From Croceicoccus mobilis (lineage in GTDB: Bacteria > Pseudomonadota > Alphaproteobacteria > Sphingomonadales > Sphingomonadaceae): a stretch of DNA of 64,000 bases. Position 1 is the stretch's first letter. Each line of letters opens with the position of its first letter. The translations under genes and the position numbers were made by a program. Below the pieces are notes generated by a model. That model had not been told where the DNA came from, did not search any database, and saw only the letters and a program-made list of their open reading frames with translations. The stretch spans positions 124,001 through 188,000 of the forward strand of contig NZ_LYWZ01000022.1 of the NCBI RefSeq assembly GCF_001661965.1, given 5' to 3'. Shown here in pieces: positions 38,951-48,594 of this stretch.

Positions 38951-40615
38951 ATGAAAGCCTTTCGTATTGCCGCCGCAGCAGCCGCGCTTGCCACCACCGC
39001 CCTTTCTCCCGCAGCCTTTGCCGACACGCTGGTCAAGAACGTCAATGGCATGCGGGTCGACCAGGACGGCAAGCTCCACCGCTTTGCCGCGATGCTGATC
39101 GACGACGAGGGCCGCGTGGCCGAGCTTTACGAGCGCAAGGACAAGCTGCCCAAAAAGGTGGATTATGAAGTGGATGGCGATGGCCGCGTGCTGACGCCGA
39201 GCTTCATCGATGCGCATCTGCACCTCTCCATGCTCGGCTTTGCGGCGATGACGCTGGACCTGTCGGACACTTCCTCGCTGGAGGAGGCAAAAGCGAAGAT
39301 TGCCGAATACGCCGCGCGCTATCCGAACAAGGCGTGGATCATCGGCACGGGCTGGAACCAGGAAAAATGGGGCCTTGGACGCTTTCCCACGGCGGCCGAG
39401 CTTGATGCCATCGTGCCGGACCGCCCGGTCTGGCTGACCCGCGCCGACGTGCATGCAGGCTGGGCCAATAGCGCCGCGATTCGCGAAGCGGGCGTCACGG
39501 CCAAGACCAAGGACCCGGAAGGGGGCCGCATCGTGCGCGATGCCAAGGGCGCGCCCGCCGGGACCTTCATCGACGAGGCGATGAGCCCTTTCAGCGCCGC
39601 CCTCCCCGAACCGCGCCCGGAGGAACGCGATCTCGCCTTTGACAAGGCGCAGCGCATCCTGCTGGAGCATGGCATCACCGCCGCCGCCGACATGGGCACG
39701 ACCATGGAGGACTGGCAGGCGATGCGCCGCGCAGGCGATCTGGGGCGGCTGCAGATAAGGGTCATGAGCTATGCGTGGGGCATCGACAACATGGTCGCCA
39801 TTGCAGGTCCGGGTCCGACGCCATGGCTGTATCAGGACCGGCTGCGCATGGGCGGGGTGAAGCTGTTCCTCGATGGCGCGCTGGGGTCGCGCGGGGCGTG
39901 GCTGCTGGCCGATTACAGCGACGCGCCCGGCGAACGCGGACTGCCGCAGATCAATGGCACGCAGCTTCGCAACATGATGAGCCGCGCCTCCATGTCGGAT
40001 TTTCAGGTCGCGGTGCACGCCATCGGCGATGCCGCCAATCGCGAGGTACTCGATTCGATTGCCGAGATGAACGACACCTATGACGGCGACCGCCGCTGGC
40101 GAATCGAGCATGCGCAAATCATCGATCCAGAAGATTTGCCCCGGTTCGCGAAGCTGGGCGCCATCGCCTCGATGCAGCCGACTCACGAAACATCGGACTG
40201 GCGCATGGCCGAGGCGCGGCTTGGCCCCGATCGGCTGGGCGGCGCTTATGCGTGGCGTTCAATGCTGGAAAACTCCGTGCCGCTGGCATTCGGCAGCGAT
40301 GCCCCGGTCGAGCCGGTCGATGTCATGTCCGGTATCGCCGCGGCGGTCACCCGGCAGGACTCCGCGGGCGAACCTTTTGGCGGATGGCTGCCCGATGAAG
40401 CGATTTCACGCGAACAATCGCTGGGCGCATTCACGGCAGGCGCGGCCTATGCGGGCATGGCGGAAGGACGCTTCGGATCGCTGGCAGTCGGCGAATGGGC
40501 CGACTTCGTGTTCCTGAGCGACGACCCCATGATGGTCCCTGCGCCCGAGATCCGTGACATTCGCGTGCTCGAAACATGGATGGGCGGCCACAAGGTCTAT
40601 GACAATGAAGGATAG
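38951..40615 (+). CDS. Exported amidohydrolase, YtcJ-like family
   Basis: 554 residues from the ATG at 38951, starting with a signal peptide cleaved near SPAAFA-D (about residue 24). The metal-dependent hydrolase fold has the N-terminal metal site FIDAHLHLS (H89, H91), VHAIGDAAN and EHAQIIDPEDLP further metal ligands, and FGSDAPVEPVDVM with the catalytic aspartate. Family members cleave amide or cyclic imide bonds but the substrate is unknown. Divergent from ilvA, starts 58 bases apart. Confidence 0.88.
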   Translation: MKAFRIAAAAAALATTALSPAAFADTLVKNVNGMRVDQDGKLHRFAAMLIDDEGRVAELYERKDKLPKKVDYEVDGDGRVLTPSFIDAHLHLSMLGFAAMTLDLSDTSSLEEAKAKIAEYAARYPNKAWIIGTGWNQEKWGLGRFPTAAELDAIVPDRPVWLTRADVHAGWANSAAIREAGVTAKTKDPEGGRIVRDAKGAPAGTFIDEAMSPFSAALPEPRPEERDLAFDKAQRILLEHGITAAADMGTTMEDWQAMRRAGDLGRLQIRVMSYAWGIDNMVAIAGPGPTPWLYQDRLRMGGVKLFLDGALGSRGAWLLADYSDAPGERGLPQINGTQLRNMMSRASMSDFQVAVHAIGDAANREVLDSIAEMNDTYDGDRRWRIEHAQIIDPEDLPRFAKLGAIASMQPTHETSDWRMAEARLGPDRLGGAYAWRSMLENSVPLAFGSDAPVEPVDVMSGIAAAVTRQDSAGEPFGGWLPDEAISREQSLGAFTAGAAYAGMAEGRFGSLAVGEWADFVFLSDDPMMVPAPEIRDIRVLETWMGGHKVYDNEG

Positions 40616-40708
40616 GCCGGCATCTGCACACTGTTGCGCAAATGCGGCAATGCGTTGGGATTTCATTAGTTTTTTGTCCCTAAACAGCCGATACGGACAT
40701 TAACGGCG

Positions 40709-40736
40709 TTGACAGCGAAACGCAGTCACGTATTTT
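40709..40736 (+). promoter_or_regulatory. Candidate sigma-70 promoter for small membrane protein
   Basis: TTGACA at 40709-40714, a 16-base spacer and TATTTT at 40731-40736, in the 276-base gap before the 72-residue gene. This leaves an untranslated leader of roughly 150 bases. No other feature is seen in that gap. Confidence 0.45.
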
Positions 40737-40891
40737 TGCATCGAAATCTGGAACCGCAGGCCTGCTTGTGAGTCCAGTGTCATGATATCGCAGCCTGGGG
40801 GATATAGCTGCTTTCCCATGACGAAATATCGGTTCGGGGCAGGGATTAAGCCCGCTCGAATCTTTTGATTGAGCGAATGAGGAGATAAAGA

Positions 40892-41110
40892 ATGATCCTG
40901 CGCAAGATGGCCTTTGCTGCTTCCGCCCTCGCCCTGGCTTCGGCCCCGGTCGCTGCCACTGCTGCTGAAGCAGAGCGTACCGCCGCTCCCGCCAAGGAAG
41001 CGAACGAAGCAGTCGGTTCGGGCATGCTGGCCGTGATCGCCGCCGTTCTGGTTGGCGTCGGCATCTACATCGCCGTCGATGGCGACGATGATGAGCCTGC
41101 CAGCGTCTGA
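40892..41110 (+). CDS. Small exported or membrane protein, 72 residues
   Basis: A signal peptide (about 1-25, cleavage after ATAAEA-type sequence) is followed by a short charged stretch and a membrane segment (GMLAVIAAVLVGVGIYIAV, about 44-62), ending in acidic DGDDDEPASV. GAGGAG-like purine site precedes the ATG. Own promoter and strong terminator make it a single-gene unit. Family not recognised. Confidence 0.7.
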   Translation: MILRKMAFAASALALASAPVAATAAEAERTAAPAKEANEAVGSGMLAVIAAVLVGVGIYIAVDGDDDEPASV

Positions 41111-41131
41111 TCTTTCCGATCATACGAACAG

Positions 41132-41167
41132 AAAAGGGCGGAGCCGATGGCTCCGCCCTTTTTCTTT
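41132..41167 (+). terminator. Rho-independent terminator after small membrane protein
   Basis: Twelve-base perfect stem AAGGGCGGAGCC/GGCTCCGCCCTT with a three-base loop and TTTCTTT after it. Confidence 0.9.
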
Positions 41168-41247
41168 GCGCCCAGCGCTAGGCGGAGGCGCAGGCGTAAT
41201 CTGAAGAGATCTGGATGACTGGCCCCGGCCCTCCGGCCAGCGCCTGA

Positions 41248-42057
41248 TCAGTCTTCGGTGGCTTCGGCTTCCACCGGCAGGTTCGCCGCCTCGGCTTTTT
41301 CCTTCGCCTGGCGGCGTTCAGTCATCCACATCAGCGCCAGCGATCCTTCGAACAGGATGTAGAGCGGTAGCGCCAGCACCAGCTGCGAGCCCGGATCGGG
41401 CGGCGTGATGATGGCCGAAAGCGCGACGATGCCCACGATGACATAGCGACGCGCCTTTTTCAGCTGCGCGCGGCTGACAATATCCGCACGGTTGAGCAGC
41501 ATCAGCAGCACCGGCAGCAGGAAGCTGATGCCGAAGGCGAGGATGAACTGCATCACGAGGTCGAGGTAATCGCCCGTGCCCGGCAGCGCCTCGATCTGCA
41601 TGCCGCCGGTTTCGCCCGAAAAACCGATGAACCAGCGGAATGCGTTGGGCATCACCACGAAATAGGCAAGGCTCGCCCCGCACACGAACAGGATCGGCGT
41701 CGCAAAGAGGAAGGGCAGGAACGCCTTCTTCTCCTTGGCATACAGCCCCGGCGCGACAAAGGCCCAGAGCTGGTTCGCGATGATCGGGAACGACAGGAAG
41801 AAAGCGGCGAACACCGCCACTTTCAGCTCGACGAAGAACGCCTCGTAAAGCTTCGTATAGATCAGCTTGCCATTGCCGTCGGGAAACGCCTGCATCAGCG
41901 GGCGCGCGAGGATGCCGAAGATGTCATCGGCAAAAGGCAGGCAGACACCGAAGCAGATCACCAGCGCGGCAAGACAGCGCATGAGCCGCGTGCGCAGCTC
42001 GATCAGATGGTCGAGCAGCGGGGATTCGGTATCGTCGAGATCGGAAACGCGAAACAT
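41248..42057 (-). CDS. tatC: Sec-independent protein translocase TatC
   Basis: Six-span membrane core of the twin-arginine translocase that recognises RR signal peptides of folded proteins. 269 residues, with LLDHLIELRTRLMR at the cytoplasmic N-terminus, the LYEAFFVELKVAVFAAFFLS segment and FVAPGLYAKEKKAFLPF. Last gene of tatABC, five bases after tatB. Confidence 0.96.
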   Translation of the reverse strand: MFRVSDLDDTESPLLDHLIELRTRLMRCLAALVICFGVCLPFADDIFGILARPLMQAFPDGNGKLIYTKLYEAFFVELKVAVFAAFFLSFPIIANQLWAFVAPGLYAKEKKAFLPFLFATPILFVCGASLAYFVVMPNAFRWFIGFSGETGGMQIEALPGTGDYLDLVMQFILAFGISFLLPVLLMLLNRADIVSRAQLKKARRYVIVGIVALSAIITPPDPGSQLVLALPLYILFEGSLALMWMTERRQAKEKAEAANLPVEAEATED

Positions 42058-42062
42058 CCGGC

Positions 42063-42464
42063 TCAGCCCTGTTCCGTCTTGGGTGCAGGCTCCGTCGCCG
42101 TTGCCGTGGGTGCTGGCTCTGGTGCAGCTTCGGTCACGGCTTCGCCATCCTTCTTCACCCCGCCCTCCGCTGTCGCGGAGGGTTCGGGCAGCGGGGTCAT
42201 TTCCGCGTCATGCGCGGCCTTCACCGCTTCGGGATGCTTGGCCATGATCTCGGCGTTGCGCTTGTTCCACTCGGCCTGCATGTCCTCCAGCTCGGCTTCG
42301 CGCACCATGGCATCGATGCCGGACCGGAAATGCGAAGACACGCGCCTGATCTTCCCGATCCAGCGGCCCGCCGTGCGCATGGCCATGGGCATGTCCTTGG
42401 GGCCGATCACGACCACGGCCACGATCACGATGATCAGCAGCTCCATCGCGCCGATGTCGAACAT
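42063..42464 (-). CDS. tatB: Sec-independent protein translocase TatB
   Basis: Forms the substrate-binding complex with TatC. 133 residues: MFDIGAMELLIIVIVAVVVI membrane helix, the GPKDMP hinge, an amphipathic helix to about 75, then an alanine/proline/threonine-rich soluble tail. Confidence 0.93.
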   Translation of the reverse strand: MFDIGAMELLIIVIVAVVVIGPKDMPMAMRTAGRWIGKIRRVSSHFRSGIDAMVREAELEDMQAEWNKRNAEIMAKHPEAVKAAHDAEMTPLPEPSATAEGGVKKDGEAVTEAAPEPAPTATATEPAPKTEQG

Positions 42465-42501
42465 CAGTCAGGCTTCCCGGGCGTCGATCCGCAACTGCGG
42501 A

Positions 42502-42777
42502 TCAATTGGTCTTGTCGGCGTCGCCAGTTGCGGTCGGCGCAGGCGTCGCCGCCTTGGCCTCGCTTGCCGGCGGGGTCGGCGCGGTGGTCGGTGCAGCAGT
42601 CGGTGCGGGCGTCTGCTGTTCGATCCGGTCGGCGTTTCGCGCTTCCTCGTTCATGCCCTGCTTGAAGCTTTTGATGCCCTTGCCGAAATCGCCCATCATT
42701 TCCGAGATCTTGCCGCGCCCGAAGAGCACGAGGATCACGATCGCGACGATCAGCAGTTGCCAGGGTCCCACATTCAT
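42502..42777 (-). CDS. tatA: Sec-independent protein translocase TatA
   Basis: Pore-forming subunit of the Tat system. 91 residues with [20 protein letters not shown] helix-hinge, an amphipathic helix containing [12 protein letters not shown], and a disordered Pro/Ala/Thr tail. First of the tatABC set, downstream of scpB on the same strand. Confidence 0.94.
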   Translation of the reverse strand: MNVGPWQLLIVAIVILVLFGRGKISEMMGDFGKGIKSFKQGMNEEARNADRIEQQTPAPTAAPTTAPTPPASEAKAATPAPTATGDADKTN

Positions 42778-42813
42778 TTGAAATTCTCACTTTCCGGGGG
42801 TTACCAAACCCAT

Positions 42814-43476
42814 CTAGGCGCTTTCGTCGCCCATATCCAGTGATGGCGGGCTATCTCGTTCGGCATCTTCGTCTTTTATATCCGCATCGGGCGCTTCATC
42901 GCTGCCGGTGGGCGATATCATTTCGCGTTCCAGCGCCTCTTCCACCGGTTCCAGCAGGCCTGCGGCGCGCAATTCGGCAAGACCGGGCAGGTCGCGCCGG
43001 CTGGCAAGGCCGAAATGGGTGAGGAAATCGGGCGTGGTCGCATAGATCACCGGGCGTCCCGGTACTTCGCGGCGACCGGCGGCGCGCACCCAGCCCGCCT
43101 CCATCAGCGTGTCGAGCGTACCCTTGGCGGTCTGCACGCCGCGAATCGATTCGATCTCGGCGCGGCTGACGGGTTCGTGATAGGCGATGATGGCAAGGCA
43201 CTCGGTCGCGGCGCGGGTCAGGCGCTTGGGCTCCTCCCGCTCCCGTCGCAGCAGATGGGCGAGATCAGGCGCGGTCTGCATGTGCCAGCGCGGCCCGCGC
43301 TTCACCAATTCTACGCCGCGCCCATCGTAATGGCTGGCGAGTTCGGCCAAGGCATCGCGCACGTCGGCCCCGCCGAGATGTTCGCCGATCTCGACAGCGG
43401 ACATTGGCTGTTCGGCAGCGAAAAGCACGGCCTCGACGGCGCGGGTCAGCTCGTCGGGGCGCTGCGCTTCGCTCAT
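42814..43476 (-). CDS. scpB: Chromosome segregation and condensation protein ScpB
   Basis: Winged-helix kleisin-associated subunit of the Smc-ScpAB complex that organises the chromosome. The ATG at 43476 overlaps the scpA stop by four bases and gives 220 residues. AVEAVLFAAEQPMS, LTRAATECLAIIAYHEPVSR and IESIRGV are family signatures. Acidic C-terminal tail. Confidence 0.95.
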   Translation of the reverse strand: MSEAQRPDELTRAVEAVLFAAEQPMSAVEIGEHLGGADVRDALAELASHYDGRGVELVKRGPRWHMQTAPDLAHLLRREREEPKRLTRAATECLAIIAYHEPVSRAEIESIRGVQTAKGTLDTLMEAGWVRAAGRREVPGRPVIYATTPDFLTHFGLASRRDLPGLAELRAAGLLEPVEEALEREMISPTGSDEAPDADIKDEDAERDSPPSLDMGDESA

Positions 43477-44303
43477 TCCTTGCCCCGCTTCATGGCGCGC
43501 AGGCGCAGCGGACCGAAGGTTTCGTCCTGCGCGATCTCGGCCTTGCCCTGCTTGGCCAGCTCCAGCGCAGCGACGAAACTGCTGGCAAGCGCCGATTTTC
43601 TGAGGCGCGGATCGGCATGGGGCGGCAGAAACTGGCGCAGTTCCATCCAGTCCAGCGACACGCCCAGCATGGAGGACACACGCGACAGGGCGCTGTCCAG
43701 CGTCATCACCATGCGATCGCGCACCATGTGCACGACAGGGGCGGTGCGCGCCTTCACCTGCCCGTAGGCCTGCACGAGATCGAACCATTCGCATTGCCAC
43801 GCGCGCTTTTTCAGAACGCGAAGACCTTCGGGATTGCCGCGAGCGAAAACGTCACGCCCCAGCCGGTCGCGTGCCATCAGCCGCGCGCCGACATCGCGCA
43901 TCGCCGCCAGCCGTTCGAGCCGCAGTTGCAGGCGCAGCGCCAGTTCCTCGGGGCTTGGATCTTCCTGCTCGTCCTTTGGCAGCAGCAGCGCGGATTTCAA
44001 ATAAGCGAGCCATGCCGCCATCACGAGGTAATCGGCTGCCAGTTCCAGCTTCATCGCGCCTGCCTGGTCGATGAAGGCGAGATATTGATCGGTCAGCTCA
44101 AGGATCGAAATGCGGCGAAGATCGACCTTCTGCTTGCGCGCAAGGTCGAGGAGCAGGTCGAGCGGACCTTCCCATCCGGCAAGTTCGACATAGAGCCGCT
44201 CGCGCTCCTCACTCGCCACATCCTGATCGGGCCGCTGATCGGGCCATGCGGATTCGCCGTCTCCGCCCCACAGCATGCCGGGTTCGGAGCCGTCGACGAT
44301 CAT
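43473..44303 (-). CDS. scpA: Chromosome segregation and condensation protein ScpA
   Basis: Kleisin subunit of the Smc complex. 276 residues with the N-terminal motif GWEGPLDLLLDLARKQKVDL (about 43-62), YLVMAAWLAYLKSALLLP, and a winged-helix C-terminal part (SSFVAALELAKQGKAEIAQ). It overlaps nagZ by four bases. Confidence 0.95.
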   Translation of the reverse strand: MIVDGSEPGMLWGGDGESAWPDQRPDQDVASEERERLYVELAGWEGPLDLLLDLARKQKVDLRRISILELTDQYLAFIDQAGAMKLELAADYLVMAAWLAYLKSALLLPKDEQEDPSPEELALRLQLRLERLAAMRDVGARLMARDRLGRDVFARGNPEGLRVLKKRAWQCEWFDLVQAYGQVKARTAPVVHMVRDRMVMTLDSALSRVSSMLGVSLDWMELRQFLPPHADPRLRKSALASSFVAALELAKQGKAEIAQDETFGPLRLRAMKRGKE

Positions 44304-45325
44304 GCTTCAACGCCCGCTGCGGCCAAAAGCGCATCCCGCTTGGCGATGCATTCGTCGCGGCGCGCGGCGCCGGAAAACGCGCTGACTTCCTTGCCCGCCA
44401 TGGCCGCGTCGAGACGGCGGCGCGCTTCAGCGGTGATCTCGCCGCAGGTTTCGACCGTGGCGATCATGTCGTCCATCTTCGCCCAGCAATTGAGGACGAG
44501 ATCGCAGCCTGCCGCGAGCGCTTTGACCGAACGCTCGGCAATGGAGCCCGACAGCGCTTCCATGTCGACATCGTCGCTCATCAGCAATCCGCCGAAACCG
44601 ATGCGGCCGCGGATGATTTCGGCGATGACTTTGGCGGATTGGGTAGCGGGATTGTCCGCGTCCCACGCGGTATATTTGACATGCGCGCTCATGCCGATGG
44701 GCGCATCGTGCAAAGCGCGAAACGGGGCGATGTCCTGCTCCAGTTCGGCCTCGCTCGCGCTGACGACGGGCATTTCCTTGTGGCTGTCGCAGGCGGCGCG
44801 GCCATGGCCGGGAATATGCTTGATGATCCCGGCGACGCCCGCCGCCTCCAGCCCGTCAAGCACCGCCTTGCCCAGCGCGGCGACGCGCATGGGATCGTGC
44901 CCCAGCGCGCGGTCGCCGATCACGTCATGCGCGCCTTCGCAGCGCACATCCAGCAGCGGCAGCGCATCGCAGTTCAGCCCCGCCTGCGCGAGATCGAGGC
45001 CGATCGCCTCGGCATTCACGCGCGCCGCCTCTATCGCGGAGATCGGGGCGATGTCATAAAGCCGGTCGAACACGCCCTGCGGCGGATATTTGGCCCAGAC
45101 CGGCGGCTTCATGCGGGCAACCCGCCCGCCTTCCTGATCGATGGTGATAAGGAGATTGTCACGCCCCGCAATCGCACGCAATTCGTCGGTCAGGGCGCGC
45201 ATCTGCTGCGGGTTTTCGCAATTGCGGCCGAACAGGATATATCCAGCCGGGTCCGCATCGCGGAAAAAGGCGCGTTCGTCGGCGGTCAGGGTGGGGCCGG
45301 CTATACCGAAAATGGCGGGCGTCAT
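44300..45325 (-). CDS. nagZ: Beta-N-acetylhexosaminidase (cell-wall recycling)
   Basis: Glycoside hydrolase family 3 enzyme that removes GlcNAc from anhydro-muropeptides in the cytoplasm. 341 residues with TIDQEGGRVARM, the catalytic-loop motif KHIPGHGRAACDSH, and GLLMSDDVDMEALSG, whose aspartate is the usual nucleophile. Confidence 0.95.
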   Translation of the reverse strand: MTPAIFGIAGPTLTADERAFFRDADPAGYILFGRNCENPQQMRALTDELRAIAGRDNLLITIDQEGGRVARMKPPVWAKYPPQGVFDRLYDIAPISAIEAARVNAEAIGLDLAQAGLNCDALPLLDVRCEGAHDVIGDRALGHDPMRVAALGKAVLDGLEAAGVAGIIKHIPGHGRAACDSHKEMPVVSASEAELEQDIAPFRALHDAPIGMSAHVKYTAWDADNPATQSAKVIAEIIRGRIGFGGLLMSDDVDMEALSGSIAERSVKALAAGCDLVLNCWAKMDDMIATVETCGEITAEARRRLDAAMAGKEVSAFSGAARRDECIAKRDALLAAAGVEA

Positions 45326-45408
45326 AAGGGGTGCAGAATCGCGGAAATCGCGGAATTGCGCAAGTTTGGGCGCAGCCCGTCGCCCCGCTTATCCCCCGCG
45401 CGGGCGAA

Positions 45409-46068
45409 TTACCGCTTCACCTGACACTCGATCCCATTGGCTTTCAGGTCAGTGCACAGCGAATTGGCACCGCTTAGCGTCGGGGCGACGGCCTGCAGAC
45501 GGAAGACGGTGCCAATATCGGCGCGCCCTTCGACGATTCGCCGGTCGTAATTCTTCAGCCCCTCGTAACGCTGGCGCAGCGTGACCCAGCCGGTGCGCGC
45601 CGCAGCCTCGGTGCTATAGGCGCCGACCTGCACGCCGACACCGGTAGGAGCGGGCTCCGGTTCGGGCGCAGGGGTTTCGGTTTCGGCGGCAGGTTCGGGT
45701 TTGGGCGCCTGCTGGGCAAGACGCGCTTCCTTCTCGATCCCCTCGCCCACTTGATAGCTGGTGTCGCCAGTCCCGGCGAATTCCTTGCCGCCGGGGTTTT
45801 CGGGCTTCACCTTATACGGCTCTGTCGGGGCAGCGATCAGCGATCCGTCACCTTCGGGCGCGCCGGGGCCCCACTGGGTAAGGACCCATACGCCGATCGC
45901 AGCCACGAAAAGCACGGCGGCGACGATCCCGGCAAATTTGCCGATCCTGCTCCAGTCGAGGCCTTCCTCGCCATCCTCGTCGGCGACTTCGAGCCAGGGC
46001 AGGCGCATGTCGGTTTCGTCAAGCGCAAGCTGCGCCTCACTCTCCCCGTGCCTGCCCCCTGCCGTCAT
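45409..46068 (-). CDS. SPOR-domain membrane protein
   Basis: 219 residues: cytoplasmic acidic N-terminus, a membrane span (about 45-65, FAGIVAAVLFVAAIGVWVL), a long proline/glutamate linker and a C-terminal SPOR domain (about 143-219, starting VQVGAYSTEAAARTGWVTL). SPOR domains bind denuded glycan at the septum, so it is probably a division or septal-maturation protein. Starts directly after the argS stop; conserved neighbour of nagZ-scpAB in sphingomonads. Confidence 0.9.
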   Translation of the reverse strand: MTAGGRHGESEAQLALDETDMRLPWLEVADEDGEEGLDWSRIGKFAGIVAAVLFVAAIGVWVLTQWGPGAPEGDGSLIAAPTEPYKVKPENPGGKEFAGTGDTSYQVGEGIEKEARLAQQAPKPEPAAETETPAPEPEPAPTGVGVQVGAYSTEAAARTGWVTLRQRYEGLKNYDRRIVEGRADIGTVFRLQAVAPTLSGANSLCTDLKANGIECQVKR

Positions 46069-47841
46069 TTACAGTCGCTCCGCTGCCTCGACCCCGAGAA
46101 TCGCGAGGCCGTTACGGATAACCTGCCCGATCTCACGCGCGAGATACAGACGCGTGCCGGTAGCGGGCAAATCTTCTTCGACGATAAAGCGGCGGGCAGG
46201 ATCGTCATTGCCGATGTTCCACAGCGCGTGGAAAGCCGCGGCCAGATCGGTGAGGAAGAACGCGATGCGGTGCGGCTCGCGCGCACGCGCGGCCTGTTCC
46301 ACCAGACGCGGGAACTGCGCGGCCTCTGCGACCAGCGCCTTTTCTTCGGGCTTCAGCAGCGAAGCATCGCCCCATGCGGCCAGCCGCGCATCCTCGGCCT
46401 TGTCGGCAATGCCCTCTTCCGCAGCCTTCCTCAGCACCGATGCGATACGGGCATGGGCGTACTGGACGTAAAACACCGGGTTGTCCTTCGACGCCTCCAC
46501 CACCTTGGCGAAGTCGAAATCCATCTGCGCCTCGGGCTTACGGGTCAGCATGGTGAAGCGCACCACGTCCTTGCCCACTTCCTCGACCATGTCGGCGATG
46601 GTGATGAAATTGCCCGAACGCTTGGACATCTTCACCGGCTCGCCATCGCGCAGCAGCTGGACCATCTGGACCAGCTTCACGTCAAAGGGGATGGCCTCGC
46701 CTTCTGCCCCGGTCAGCGCGGCGACGGCGGCCTTGATCCGCTTGACCGTGCCGGCATGGTCCGCGCCCCAGATGTCGATCAGCGCATCGGCGTTTTCGGA
46801 TTTCTGGAAGTGATAGGCGAGATCGGCCCCGAAATAGGTCCAGCTGCCGTCCGACTTCTTGATCGGGCGGTCCTGGTCGTCGCCGAACTGGGTCGAACGG
46901 AACAGCGGCAGCTCGACCGGCTCCCAGTCTTCGGGCGTCTTGCCCTTGGGCGCTTCCAATATGCCGTCATAGACAAGGCCGCGCTGGCGCAGGAAAGTCT
47001 CGGCAACCTCGGGTTTGCCCTCGGCCTGCAGCTTGGCTTCGGACGAGAACAGGTCGTGATGAATGCCCAGCTGCGCGAGGTCGGCGCGGATCATGTCCAT
47101 CATCGCGGCGACGGCGCGCATGCGGAACAGGTCGAGCCATTCGCTCTCGGGCGCGCTCTTGTAGGTGTCGCCGAATTCCTCGGCCAGCTTTGCGCCGATG
47201 GGCTTCAGATAATCGCCGGGATAGAAACCTTCCGGGATCTCGCCAATGTCATCGCCCAGCGCCTCGCGGTAGCGCAGGTGGACCGAGCGGGCGAGGGTCT
47301 GCACCTGCGCGCCTGCGTCATTGACGTAATATTCGCGGATGACCTTATGGCCCGCATATTCGAGGAGCCCCGCCAGCGCATCGCCCACCACCGCGCCGCG
47401 GCAATGGCCCATGTGCATCGGGCCGGTCGGATTGGCGGAGACATATTCGACATTGACGGTCTTGCCCGCCCCCATGTCGGAGCGGCCATAATCGCCGCCC
47501 AAAGCAGTAATCGCGTCCAGCTCGGCCTGCCATACGCCCGCAGCCAGCCGCAGGTTGATAAAGCCCGGCCCCGCGATCTCGGCGCTGTCGATCGCGTCAT
47601 CCTTGACCAGCTGGGCGACGATCGCCTCTGCCAGCGCGCGCGGGTTCGTTTTTGCAGGCTTGGCCAGCACCATCGCGGCATTGGTGGCAAGGTCGCCGTG
47701 CGAAGGATCGCGCGGCGGCTCTACCGTGACATTGGCGCGGGAAATATCGGCAGGCAGCGTGCCTGCGCCCTGCAATGCATCGAGGGCCGTGTTCACCGCA
47801 CCGGTGATGGCGGCGTGAATGGTGGTGGTGCTATTCGTCAT
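46069..47841 (-). CDS. argS: Arginyl-tRNA synthetase
   Basis: Class I synthetase that charges tRNA-Arg. 590 residues with an N-terminal additional domain, the HIGH-type motif NPTGPMHMGHCRGAV (MHMGH in place of HIGH), the KMSKRSGNF motif and a C-terminal anticodon-binding DALR domain. Followed without a gap by the SPOR gene. Confidence 0.95.
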   Translation of the reverse strand: MTNSTTTIHAAITGAVNTALDALQGAGTLPADISRANVTVEPPRDPSHGDLATNAAMVLAKPAKTNPRALAEAIVAQLVKDDAIDSAEIAGPGFINLRLAAGVWQAELDAITALGGDYGRSDMGAGKTVNVEYVSANPTGPMHMGHCRGAVVGDALAGLLEYAGHKVIREYYVNDAGAQVQTLARSVHLRYREALGDDIGEIPEGFYPGDYLKPIGAKLAEEFGDTYKSAPESEWLDLFRMRAVAAMMDMIRADLAQLGIHHDLFSSEAKLQAEGKPEVAETFLRQRGLVYDGILEAPKGKTPEDWEPVELPLFRSTQFGDDQDRPIKKSDGSWTYFGADLAYHFQKSENADALIDIWGADHAGTVKRIKAAVAALTGAEGEAIPFDVKLVQMVQLLRDGEPVKMSKRSGNFITIADMVEEVGKDVVRFTMLTRKPEAQMDFDFAKVVEASKDNPVFYVQYAHARIASVLRKAAEEGIADKAEDARLAAWGDASLLKPEEKALVAEAAQFPRLVEQAARAREPHRIAFFLTDLAAAFHALWNIGNDDPARRFIVEEDLPATGTRLYLAREIGQVIRNGLAILGVEAAERL

Positions 47842-47919
47842 GGGCGCGCGGTTAGCGGGTAATCGCGCGCGGGGGAAGAGGCGGCGGCGAGTCCGTCCCG
47901 CCAGCCGCCATCATCGCGA

Positions 47920-48594
47920 TCAGCGCGTCGCGTTATAGGCCAGCTGGTCCTGATCGAGCTGGAAGCCGATCAGCACCTCGAACGTGGCGCGCGCGATGGC
48001 GGCCTTTACGTCCGGAGCGGCCAGCGGATCCATCGCGGCATCGGCATCGCCGGCGCGGCGCTTACGCGTCACGCGTTCGCGGATATCGTCGGGCAGGGTC
48101 GCGGCCGATGCGTTGACGAAGGCGCCAGCCTTCGCGCTTGCCTGCGCCCGCTCTTCGCCCGCGGCGAAGTTCAGCGTGACGGTGCCCACGCGCTTGGTCT
48201 GCACCGAAGATCCACCCTGCAGAACGGTAACGAAATAGGGAAGCTCGACCGTGCGCGCTGCCGAAGTGTCGGTGCGGCGACCGTAAACCTGAAAGGTCGA
48301 TTCGCTATAGATCCGCTCACCCGTTTCATCGCAGCTGGTGCGAAGATCGGTGATCGAGGCCGTCACGTCCATCGAGCCCAGCGTCTTGTTCGCGGCGTCG
48401 CGGAACAGGGTGATGTCGCCGGTATAGGCCGGAATGCCGACCGCCGGACACTTGGACCGGATGGCGGAGACGCCCACACCTTCCTGCAGGACGAGATCGC
48501 CCTCGCTCGAACAGGCGGACAGGGTAGCGGCCGCGCCGAGCATCAGCATGGCGGAAGCGGCACGTTTGGCCAGCGGGCGGAAGGTCGAAGTCAT
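47920..48594 (-). CDS. Putative lipoprotein, unknown function
   Basis: 224 residues starting at MTSTFRPLAKR, with a lipoprotein signal ending AATLSACSS. An upstream ATG at 48630 is possible. The mature part is a beta-rich domain (VSAIRSKCPAVGIPAYTGDI, then SESTFQVYGRRTD) with two conserved-looking cysteines. I do not recognise a named family. It is probably periplasm-facing. Divergent from ispH; the 300-base gap between them holds no clear element. Confidence 0.65.
   Translation of the reverse strand: MTSTFRPLAKRAASAMLMLGAAATLSACSSEGDLVLQEGVGVSAIRSKCPAVGIPAYTGDITLFRDAANKTLGSMDVTASITDLRTSCDETGERIYSESTFQVYGRRTDTSAARTVELPYFVTVLQGGSSVQTKRVGTVTLNFAAGEERAQASAKAGAFVNASAATLPDDIRERVTRKRRAGDADAAMDPLAAPDVKAAIARATFEVLIGFQLDQDQLAYNATR

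Noticed and set aside
38855-40186. 443-codon minus-strand frame opposite the amidohydrolase
   Set aside because: Low-complexity antisense composition with no motif; the plus strand is a clear amidohydrolase.
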